NCBI GenBank assembly: GCA_041687115.1
Contig: JAWLCP010000017.1
Location: forward strand, 1-39,090
Direction: 5' to 3'
Origin: SKLM01 sp041687115
Lineage (GTDB): Bacteria; Chloroflexota; Anaerolineae; B4-G1
DNA: 39,090 bases
The translations under genes and the position numbers were made by a program. The notes beneath the pieces are model-generated. The model saw nothing but the letters and a program-made list of their open reading frames with translations, did not search any database and had not been told where the DNA came from. Shown here piece after piece: positions 7,474 to 13,884 of the stretch; position 1 is the stretch's first letter, and each line of letters opens with the position of its first letter.

Positions 7474-8265
7474 ATGGCAAGGAAACGCCTGGACGTCCTG
7501 CTGGCAGAACGGGAGTTGACGGAGAGCCGAAACAAGGCCCAGCGGCTGATCCGAGCCGGTGAGGTGCGCGTGGACGGTCAGCTGATCGACAAGCCAAGCA
7601 CGCAGGTGGAGGAGGACGCAGACATCGAACTGAAGGCGAAGCCGCCCTTCGTGAGCCGAGGGGGTAGGAAGCTGGAGGCAGCACTGGAACGGTTCAAGAT
7701 CGACGTGACCGGCGCAGTAGCGGCGGACGTGGGCGCTTCGACGGGAGGTTTCACCGACTGCCTTCTGCAACACGGGGCCCGGCGCGTGTACGCCATCGAC
7801 GTGGGCTACGGCCAGCTTCACTGGAAGCTGCGGAACGACCCCCGCGTGGTGCTGATGGAGCGAACGAACGCCCGGTATCTCAAGCGCTTGCCAGAAGCAG
7901 TGGATCTAGTCACCGTTGACGTGTCGTTCATCTCTCTGGATCTGATCCTGTCGGCAGCGGTAGGCTGGCTGGCGCCGGCCGGTCAGGTGGTGGCGCTGAT
8001 CAAACCGCAGTTTGAGGCTGGTCCGCAGAACGTCGAGAAGGGCGGTGTGGTTCGGGACCCGGACGTCCATCGACAGGTGGTGTACGACGTCCTGACCAAG
8101 GCCGCCGAGCTGGACCTGGGGCTGCAGGGCCTGATGCCCTCCCCGCTGCGAGGCCCAGCTGGCAACGTCGAGTTCCTGGCGTGGTGGACGCCGGGAGGGG
8201 AATCGATGGATGTTCGACCCGCCATCGAGCGCTGCGTGGCGGAGGCGGAGATCGAGAAATCTTGA
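7474..8265 (+). CDS. tlyA: TlyA family rRNA (cytidine-2'-O)-methyltransferase
   Basis: 263 aa, full length for TlyA. An N-terminal S4 RNA-binding domain (about 1-60: RLDVLLAERELTESRNKAQRLIRAG...VRVDGQ) is followed by a FtsJ/RrmJ-like Rossmann methyltransferase. The SAM motif ADVGASTGGFTD is at 84-95. DVSFISL (149-155), LIKPQFE (175-181) and KGGVVRD (189-195) are typical of the family. In mycobacteria TlyA 2'-O-methylates 16S C1409 and 23S C1920 and affects capreomycin sensitivity; the exact targets here are inferred. The start is GTG at 7471 or ATG at 7474; ATG gives the family-like MARKRLDVLL. The gene is divergent from the DUF255 gene and convergent with the SHOCT operon, whose stop lies 4 nt away. 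Confidence 0.95.
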   Translation: MARKRLDVLLAERELTESRNKAQRLIRAGEVRVDGQLIDKPSTQVEEDADIELKAKPPFVSRGGRKLEAALERFKIDVTGAVAADVGASTGGFTDCLLQHGARRVYAIDVGYGQLHWKLRNDPRVVLMERTNARYLKRLPEAVDLVTVDVSFISLDLILSAAVGWLAPAGQVVALIKPQFEAGPQNVEKGGVVRDPDVHRQVVYDVLTKAAELDLGLQGLMPSPLRGPAGNVEFLAWWTPGGESMDVRPAIERCVAEAEIEKS

Positions 8266-8269
8266 GCCC

Positions 8270-8647
8270 CTACTCCACGTAGATCTCCACCCGCTCGTTG
8301 TCCTCGGCGTCCATCACCTCCACGATCTTGCCGTCCGCCCCTCCGACAATCATCTCCTCCAAGTCGTGGAGATCGAAGTCCGGTGACTCGGGTGCGAACC
8401 GCTCGGCGATGCGCAGTCCTACGCCCACCAGCCCCAGCGGGATGGTCACGTTGACCTTGTTCGTCCCCGACGTCAGATCGGTCACACGGATGCGCAGGTA
8501 ACGGTTCTCTGTGACAGGACGTCCGGCACGGGGACCGGTGTCGTGTCCCTTGCCCAACGCCCGCAGAAGAGACGACGCCTCCTCCGGCGTGATCTTCCCA
8601 TCCTCCAGCATCTGAAGCACCCTCAACCTCTCTTCACTCACGGCCAT
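8270..8647 (-). CDS. SHOCT-like domain protein, soluble (last gene of the SHOCT/MFS operon)
   Basis: 125 aa. Residues 3-31 form the SHOCT-like helical hairpin (EERLRVLQMLEDGKITPEEAS), the short C-terminal/N-terminal module seen in YvlB/LiaX-type proteins. The rest (about 45-125) reads as a beta-rich domain, with YLRIRVTD, NKVNVTIPLGLV and VEIYVE. It has the same pattern as the C-terminal half of the neighbouring 201-aa membrane protein (LYLRVREHDG..., IALPLPLGLV, VELYFC), so the two are paralogous. No signal peptide or TM segment is present. GGGGGTG precedes the ATG at 8647 and overlaps the stop region of the gene before it (11-nt gap). A sensory or adaptor role is inferred only. Confidence 0.85.
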   Translation of the reverse strand: MAVSEERLRVLQMLEDGKITPEEASSLLRALGKGHDTGPRAGRPVTENRYLRIRVTDLTSGTNKVNVTIPLGLVGVGLRIAERFAPESPDFDLHDLEEMIVGGADGKIVEVMDAEDNERVEIYVE

Positions 8648-8658
8648 TGTCGCACCCC

Positions 8659-9264
8659 CTAGCAGAAATAGAGCTCAACCTGATCGCCATCCTCCCCTTC
8701 GTCCACGTTGACGGCGAAGGAACGACCTTGCTCCAACTCGTCCCGCATGGCCAGGAGCACCTGATCGACCTCCATCTCCTGAAGCTGCGGAACGAAGGGC
8801 CTGGCAATCCGGAGCAGCGCGAGAACCAAACCCAGCGGAAGCGGCAGGGCGATGGTGAAGGCCCGTCCGTCGTGCTCGCGGACGCGCAGGTACAACCAGC
8901 GGGCCCTCTGGAGCCACCATCCGAGAAGCAGCACGAGCAGCCCAAGGGCAAAGAGCACCCACCCCCAGGTAAGGCCAGGCGTGCCCGCCCGGCCGTACGC
9001 CCTGGCCAGCAGGTAACCTCCTGCGCCCACCACGGCGACTCCGACGCCGAACACGATCCGCCAAGCGATGCGCGCAATCGCCGGAAGAGGGAATTCGGCC
9101 GGGGACTGGAGCTGCTCACCGGGCAGGACCGACGCTTCCGCGGATTGAGCGCCGTCGGACGTCTCAGCTGCCACCAGTCCCTCGAGCTGCCGCACCCCCT
9201 CCTCCACGCTGATGTGTCCGGATTCAATCAACTCCAGGATTCGCAGACGTTCATTATTCATCAT
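8659..9264 (-). CDS. SHOCT-like domain membrane protein
   Basis: 201 aa. The N-terminal SHOCT-like hairpin (about 3-30: NERLRILELIESGHISVEEGV) is cytoplasmic by inference. Two hydrophobic segments follow (about 66-88, AWRIVFGVGVAVVGAGGYLLA, and about 97-117), forming a membrane hairpin. A C-terminal domain (about 122-201) is similar in pattern to the soluble 125-aa protein encoded next. GGAG sits just before a double ATG (9264 and 9261); the second has better spacing. The gap to the preceding small gene is 12 nt. The topology places both terminal domains on the same side. Function unknown; the arrangement suggests a membrane-anchored partner of the other SHOCT proteins of this operon. Confidence 0.85.
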   Translation of the reverse strand: MMNNERLRILELIESGHISVEEGVRQLEGLVAAETSDGAQSAEASVLPGEQLQSPAEFPLPAIARIAWRIVFGVGVAVVGAGGYLLARAYGRAGTPGLTWGWVLFALGLLVLLLGWWLQRARWLYLRVREHDGRAFTIALPLPLGLVLALLRIARPFVPQLQEMEVDQVLLAMRDELEQGRSFAVNVDEGEDGDQVELYFC

Positions 9265-9276
9265 TCTCTCCGTGTC

Positions 9277-9414
9277 CTAAACGCGTCTGGGAGCCTGCTT
9301 GCGTGACAATGCCGCGAACGCCGCTGGCTCCTCCGCCGGCTTTAACGACCGGATGGTGGGGTACTCTTGATAGATCGCTCGCACGCGGTCGAACCGCCTT
9401 CGGACCAGTGCCAT
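9277..9414 (-). CDS. 45-residue basic protein in the SHOCT/MFS operon
   Basis: A short frame begins MALVRRRFDRVRAIYQEYP and ends at TAG (9279-9277). Its ATG is 6 nt after the stop of the MFS gene, and GGGAG precedes it within that gap (TAGGGAGACATGG). It ends 12 nt before the next gene. It therefore fills what would otherwise be the one large hole in a tightly packed operon. The residue content is credible: amphipathic, basic N-terminus, Ala/Glu-rich middle, RKQAPRRV end. No signal peptide or TM segment is present. No family is recognised. It could be a small regulator or subunit associated with the exporter encoded just upstream. Confidence 0.6.
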   Translation of the reverse strand: MALVRRRFDRVRAIYQEYPTIRSLKPAEEPAAFAALSRKQAPRRV

Positions 9415-9420
9415 GTCTCC

Positions 9421-10722
9421 CTAGTCGCGAACCTCCGTCGCGGCAGGTGCCGGGCTGGCGCGGTGCCTGCCCTCCCTGTCGAGCCTCGATCCCACGTGGT
9501 TGTCCTCCACGTATACCAGAGCCGGGATGAAGAAGCCTGCCACGCCGGCCGCCGCCGCCAGCAATCCCGCGGTCAGGTACCAGACTTGAAGCCCCAGCCA
9601 ATCGCTGACCGGACCGGCGACCGCCAGGCCGATAGGGGACGTAAGAGAAAGCAGACTGCCCATCATAGTGAACACGCGTCCCTGCACCTCCGGTGAGACC
9701 GTGCCCTGAAGGATCGCCATGATCGGTCCATCCACCAGCGGGATCATGAAGCCGACGACGAATATGCTGACCAGCGCCGCCCAGAACAGCGCTGCCGGTG
9801 TCAAGCCAAGCACGACAAAGGCCAGGCCCAGCGCAGCCATACCCGTCATCGTCGTATAGATCTTCCGGCGAAAGCCGCCCCATGCGCTCAGAACCAGCCC
9901 GCCGACAAGTATGCCCATCCCCGCGACCGACTCCAACAGGCTCAGCTGGGCCGCGTCGCCGTTGAAATGCTCACGCACGAGCAGAGGGAGCAGCGAGAAA
10001 GCAGGTGTCAGCGCAATCTTCACCATCATTGCCAGCCCGATCAGGGCAATCAGCCCAGGCCAGTCGCCAATGTACTGCAGCCCCTCCCGAATATCACTCC
10101 AGATGCTTGGAACTGCCCCTTCCTCTGGGTCGCTGCGCAGTGGCCGGGGCACGCGAACGAAGAGAAGCGGCAGAATGGCCAGGAGAGCCGTGCCGACGTC
10201 CGTAAGCATCACGCCGTGGGGCGGCAGCAGCCCCAGGAGAAGCGCACCCAGCGGTGGCCCCGCGACGCTGAGCACACCGTTCATCGTCTGGTTGAGTCCA
10301 GCGACGCGTGTCAAGTGCTTCCTGGGCACCATCAGCGACGTCGAGGCCTGCATCGCGGGCCAGTGGAAGCTTCCTCCCACAGCGCGCAGCAACATCATCA
10401 CGTAGATGTGCCAGATACGCATCGCGCCGGCCCAAAACAGGTAAGCCAGCCAGAGTGATGCCAATGCAATCAGCCCGTCCGCAACCATCATCACCACTCG
10501 CCGGTCCCAACGGTCGACATATGCGCCAGCGACAGGCCCAAGAAGGATCTCCGGTAGGAGAGCAACCATCGAAGCCGTGGCCAGCACCGTTGCCGAGCCC
10601 GTCAGGTCGGTCAGCCACCAGACCAGAGCGAATTGGGCGATCCGGCTCCCGATTAACGACAGTTGCTGCCCCGCCCAGACGACGATGAATGATCCCATCG
10701 GGCTCAGACGACGATCTGTCAT
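9421..10722 (-). CDS. MFS transporter (macrolide-efflux/EntS-like)
   Basis: 433 aa with about 12 hydrophobic segments spread from residue 10 to about 405. The N-terminus (SFIVVWAGQQLSLIGSRIAQFALVWWLTDLTGSATVLA) and the loop 2-3 motif GAYVDRWDRRVVM are typical of the MefA/EntS branch of drug and siderophore exporters. It is an inner-membrane proton-driven export protein by family; substrate unknown. GAGGAG lies 9 nt before the ATG. It starts 27 nt after the previous MFS gene. Its stop is 6 nt before the 45-codon gene. The hydrophilic C-terminal tail (about 408-433) is rich in Arg and Ala. Confidence 0.88.
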   Translation of the reverse strand: MTDRRLSPMGSFIVVWAGQQLSLIGSRIAQFALVWWLTDLTGSATVLATASMVALLPEILLGPVAGAYVDRWDRRVVMMVADGLIALASLWLAYLFWAGAMRIWHIYVMMLLRAVGGSFHWPAMQASTSLMVPRKHLTRVAGLNQTMNGVLSVAGPPLGALLLGLLPPHGVMLTDVGTALLAILPLLFVRVPRPLRSDPEEGAVPSIWSDIREGLQYIGDWPGLIALIGLAMMVKIALTPAFSLLPLLVREHFNGDAAQLSLLESVAGMGILVGGLVLSAWGGFRRKIYTTMTGMAALGLAFVVLGLTPAALFWAALVSIFVVGFMIPLVDGPIMAILQGTVSPEVQGRVFTMMGSLLSLTSPIGLAVAGPVSDWLGLQVWYLTAGLLAAAAGVAGFFIPALVYVEDNHVGSRLDREGRHRASPAPAATEVRD

Positions 10723-10749
10723 CTATGGAAGCTCCTCATGGGACCATCC

Positions 10750-12033
10750 TCACCCGGAGCAGCAGGGCGGGCCGCTCTCTGACGCAGCCTGCAGCGACCC
10801 GGGGTCGATAGCCCTCTCTGTCTCCCCGAAGTAGAGCTGAAGCAACAGGGCTGCGATCAAGTACGTCGCGCCGGTGGCGATGAAGAGGGGCGAAAAACCG
10901 AACCTTCGCTGCACGACGCCGCTGATGCCGGGGCCGATGCCGCGTCCGGCGGACCACGTCAAGCCGAGGAGCGCACCGAGCTTCCCGCGCTCGTCCTCCT
11001 CCGCCTGCTCCATGGCGAAGGCGGTATAGAGGGGGCCACCCATGTTCATCAGCGTGGCCCGTATCCAGAAGGCACCGACAGCGACGGGGAGGACGGGCAC
11101 GAAACCCAGCATCATCAAGAAGGGGAGAGAGGCCAGCTCACTGGCAACGATGGTCCGCACGTTTCCCCAGCGCTCGGCGAAGATAGGCGCGACCATGGTG
11201 GCGAAGCCCATACCGAGCTGCGAGACCCCGAAGGCCACGCCCAGGAGGGTGTCGCTTATCCCGAAGCGCTGCTTGAAGAAGATGTTCAGGTAGGGAATGA
11301 GGAGGCCGGCGCCCAGACTGATCACCAGCTGCGGCACCAGCAGCCTCCACACTTCACGCCTGGTCAGAAGGGAGCGGAGGGATAGCCCCAACAGGGCACT
11401 GGTCACACCGGTGTCGCGCCGCTCGCGAAGCATCAGCAGCGGTATCAGGGAGAGAGCCATCACCCCAGCGGACAGGAGAAGCGTGGCACGGTAGGCGGCG
11501 GCGCTCTCCGGCGGCTGCCCCAGCATCGAGCCAAAGAATCTTGGCAGGGGTCCACCAGCGGCGCTCCCGGCGAAGGAGACGAGCATCGCGACCCCCATCC
11601 GGGTGCTGAACAGTGTAGGGCGCTGGTCCACTGCCGCGTTCTCGGCCATGAAGGCGGGACCAGCGGCCATGTAGACCGCGTCCCCGGCGCCCCAGGCCAC
11701 GGCCCCTACCATCAGCGGCCAATCCTGTGGGGACAGGACGACTGTCAGCACGCCGAAGGTGGAGAAGAGAGAGCCGAGGAGCATGGATCGCTTGCGACCC
11801 AAACGGTCAGCAACGATCCCCATGGGAAGACCGAGCCCGAGGGAGGCGAGGCTGATCAGGGACATCAACGCCCCGAGGAACGCCTCGTCGTTGCCGCGCG
11901 CCAAGATGAAGAGATTGAGGAAGAGCTGGAAGATGCCGCCTCCCAGGCCGCTCACAGCCGTCATCACCAGGAAGAGCTTGGCATTGCGGCCAAGCCCGCC
12001 CAGGCGGCGCAGGTGTCGTCTCAGAGCCCTCAT
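10750..12033 (-). CDS. MFS transporter (DHA1-type multidrug-efflux-like)
   Basis: 427 aa, 12 predicted TM segments. The loop 2-3 signature GIVADRLGRKRSMLLG (about 76-91) is intact, and SGLGGGIFQLFLNLFILARG forms the first segment. The C-terminus ends in GPPCCSG, an unusual vicinal cysteine pair. The start at 12033 (MRALRRHLRRLGG) lies 19 nt after the DUF4097 gene. A longer in-frame start would overlap that gene by 236 nt. The Shine-Dalgarno is weak, so coupling to the upstream gene is likely. The protein is only broadly similar to the next MFS gene, so the pair is not a simple tandem duplication. Substrate unknown. Confidence 0.87.
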   Translation of the reverse strand: MRALRRHLRRLGGLGRNAKLFLVMTAVSGLGGGIFQLFLNLFILARGNDEAFLGALMSLISLASLGLGLPMGIVADRLGRKRSMLLGSLFSTFGVLTVVLSPQDWPLMVGAVAWGAGDAVYMAAGPAFMAENAAVDQRPTLFSTRMGVAMLVSFAGSAAGGPLPRFFGSMLGQPPESAAAYRATLLLSAGVMALSLIPLLMLRERRDTGVTSALLGLSLRSLLTRREVWRLLVPQLVISLGAGLLIPYLNIFFKQRFGISDTLLGVAFGVSQLGMGFATMVAPIFAERWGNVRTIVASELASLPFLMMLGFVPVLPVAVGAFWIRATLMNMGGPLYTAFAMEQAEEDERGKLGALLGLTWSAGRGIGPGISGVVQRRFGFSPLFIATGATYLIAALLLQLYFGETERAIDPGSLQAASESGPPCCSG

Positions 12034-12052
12034 GGGACGATCGCTGCCCGCC

Positions 12053-13171
12053 TCAGTCGAGAGCGGCCAGGAGCTCGGAGGCTTGCTCGGGCGTGATCTT
12101 CCCCTCCTCGACCATGCACAGCACGCGAAGGACCTCTTCATCGGTGGCGGCCGGCCCGGGACGCGGTTTGCGGCCGCTCGCCCGCTGCCAGCGCCGCTCG
12201 GCCCGCTCCGCTCGCATACGAGCCTGTTCTGCGGCCCGCTCCGCCTGGCGCCGAGCTCGCTCGGTCGCCTCCTCCACTCGCCGCCCAACTGCCTCCGTGT
12301 CCACGCGGCCGAGACTGGCCTCCAGACGACTGGTCACCCCCGCCAGGGCCTCCTGCACCTGGCGCTCGATGTGCACGCCGAGATCCTCGAAGTCGACGCC
12401 GACGTCGAACGTGTCGGTGGCGCGGTCTGAGCGGAGCGACAGGTTACCTCCCACATCCGCCTCGAGGGTCGCCCGTCCATCTCCCAGCTTGCCCTTGACC
12501 TCGCCAGCCTCCGTCTGGAGATCCAGCCCCGGCACACCGGAGTGGACGTTACCCCGAGCGCGCACAGCAAGCTGGAGGCCGGCATCGGAGGGAAGCCGGA
12601 CGGTCATGTTCCCCCCTGCGCTGACTCGATAGGTCACGTCTGGCGAGAAGGGAGGACCCAAACGGACGTTCCCGCGCACCGTCTGAGCCTCCACCCCGCC
12701 CTTCAAGCCCTCGGCCACCAGGTTGCCGCCCACCTCGACCAGGTTGAGCCCCTCGTTGACGCCGCGCACGCGCACGTTGCCCTTCACATCCTCCACGTGC
12801 AGGTTCCCGGCCACCCCGCGAGCGCTGAGGTTGCCCAGGGCCTCGCGGAGAGAGACGTCACCGACGTCGTCCAGGCTGGAGTTGCCGTGGATCACGCCAG
12901 CGTCAAGAGGCCCGTCGACACGCCGGACACGCAGGTTTCCCAACACGCGCTCCACGGTGAGCGCGGTCTGCGGCGGGCAGGTGAGCCTGCAGTCAGCGGA
13001 CACGGAGAAGGAGACCGTGTCGCCCTCTTGCATCAGATGGAGGTCGTCCTCCCCGTCAAGCACGAGAACGGTGATCTCCTGCTCGCTTCCACCCGTCACC
13101 GTCAGGTTGCCCCGGGCCTCATGGACGACGACATGGGGCTTCTCAGGCGCTTCAATCGTTCGTTCCAGCAT
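12053..13171 (-). CDS. DUF4097-like beta-helix protein with C-terminal SHOCT-like domain
   Basis: 372 aa with no signal peptide. Residues about 1-270 are a repetitive beta-strand domain with regularly spaced Gly-Asn turns (GNLRV, GNSSL, GNLSA, GNLHV, GNVRV, GNLVA, GNVRL, GNMTV, GNVHS, GNLSL), as expected for the parallel beta-helix of DUF4097/YvlB-type proteins. A highly charged helix (about 275-335, rich in Arg, Glu and Ala, probable coiled coil) leads to a SHOCT-like hairpin at the C-terminus (DEEVLRVLCMVEEGKITPEQ, about 344-372). GGAGG lies 5 nt before the ATG at 13171; a GTG at 13186 is less good. It is the second gene of the operon, 50 nt after DUF2089. In Firmicutes, proteins of this build act in envelope-stress responses. 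That role here is inference. Confidence 0.88.
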   Translation of the reverse strand: MLERTIEAPEKPHVVVHEARGNLTVTGGSEQEITVLVLDGEDDLHLMQEGDTVSFSVSADCRLTCPPQTALTVERVLGNLRVRRVDGPLDAGVIHGNSSLDDVGDVSLREALGNLSARGVAGNLHVEDVKGNVRVRGVNEGLNLVEVGGNLVAEGLKGGVEAQTVRGNVRLGPPFSPDVTYRVSAGGNMTVRLPSDAGLQLAVRARGNVHSGVPGLDLQTEAGEVKGKLGDGRATLEADVGGNLSLRSDRATDTFDVGVDFEDLGVHIERQVQEALAGVTSRLEASLGRVDTEAVGRRVEEATERARRQAERAAEQARMRAERAERRWQRASGRKPRPGPAATDEEVLRVLCMVEEGKITPEQASELLAALD

Positions 13172-13221
13172 CACTTCCTCCCTCACTCCCCTACCATGCC
13201 CTCTGGCACGTATGGGGCTGC

Positions 13222-13593
13222 CTAGCCTTCCTGCATCCGCTGCAGCGCCTCCTCTGCCGAGATCTCCTTCCGGGCCAACTGCTCAAGAATCTCCTGGCGC
13301 CGCAGATCAGGTGCTTCCTCAGGCTGCCCTACCTCGTAGCCCATGGCGCGGATAACCTCCTCGAGGCGGCTGCGGACGGTGGGGTACGAAAGGTCGAGCT
13401 CCTCCTGCACGCGATTCAGCTTGCCCTCACAGCGGATGAAAACCTCGACGAAGTGGCGCTGGTCGGGTGTGAGCTGAAAGAGCCGTCCGAGGCTGAAGCG
13501 GCCCTCCACGGCGGTGCCGCAGTTCTGGCACACCATCCGGGTGACGAGCAGATCGTTATGACAGACTGGACACTCGGTGGGAGCGGTGTACAT
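13222..13593 (-). CDS. DUF2089 protein: zinc ribbon plus HTH, probable operon regulator
   Basis: 123 aa. An N-terminal zinc ribbon has Cys pairs at 8/11 (CPVC) and 22/25 (CQNC). A helix-turn-helix-like segment follows (about 35-85), including QLTPDQRHFVEVFIRCEGKL and SYPTVRSRLEEV. The C-terminal hairpin (about 98-121, LRRQEILEQLARKEISAEEA) looks like the SHOCT-like module of the downstream proteins. This matches DUF2089, a family usually considered transcriptional regulators. AGGAGG sits 3 nt before the ATG at 13593; the upstream ATG at 13608 has no ribosome site. It is the first gene of the seven-gene operon, directly behind a consensus promoter, so autoregulation is plausible. Confidence 0.9.
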   Translation of the reverse strand: MYTAPTECPVCHNDLLVTRMVCQNCGTAVEGRFSLGRLFQLTPDQRHFVEVFIRCEGKLNRVQEELDLSYPTVRSRLEEVIRAMGYEVGQPEEAPDLRRQEILEQLARKEISAEEALQRMQEG

Positions 13594-13631
13594 AGCCCTC
13601 CTATTCATAGAAGTTAAGCAGAGTTTGAACA

Positions 13632-13660
13632 ATTATAACATATCACTTAATCCCTGTCAA
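13632..13660 (-). promoter_or_regulatory. Full-consensus sigma-70 promoter of the DUF2089/SHOCT/MFS operon
   Basis: On the minus strand TTGACA (13660-13655) and TATAAT (13637-13632) are both perfect and separated by exactly 17 bp. The surrounding AT-rich stretch stands out in this GC-rich window. Initiation near 13625 gives a leader of about 32 nt ending in a strong AGGAGG. So strong a core promoter usually needs repression. Confidence 0.85.
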
Positions 13661-13662
13661 GA

Positions 13663-13681
13663 GGCAAACTGGCGTTGCCAG
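13663..13681. promoter_or_regulatory. Overlapping inverted repeats next to the operon -35 (possible operator)
   Basis: Two nested inverted repeats abut the -35 box: GGCAA (13663-13667) with TTGCC (13675-13679), and CTGGC (13669-13673) with GCCAG (13677-13681). They could be a regulator site or the transcript-end hairpin of glgC. Weak evidence. The rest of the interval 13682-13884 shows nothing I can assign. Confidence 0.25.
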
Positions 13682-13884
13682 GGTGATTTCGCCGGATGAC
13701 GGATCACAGCAGGACGACCCAGAACCGGATCAAGCTGGAGCGTTAGGACCATGATGCGGGCAGATACTCGGAAGGAGCTGAGGAGACGACCAGCGGGCAA
13801 AGACGGCGCCGGAGGATGGAGGAAGAGGCGGATTGGCGAGCTATGAAGGGACTCCGGCACACGGCGCCAACCCGCCCCGGGCGA

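Noticed and set aside
13657..13860. 67-codon minus-strand frame after glgC
   Set aside because: It ends inside the operon promoter, has no ribosome site and looks random (Pro/Leu/Ser-rich).
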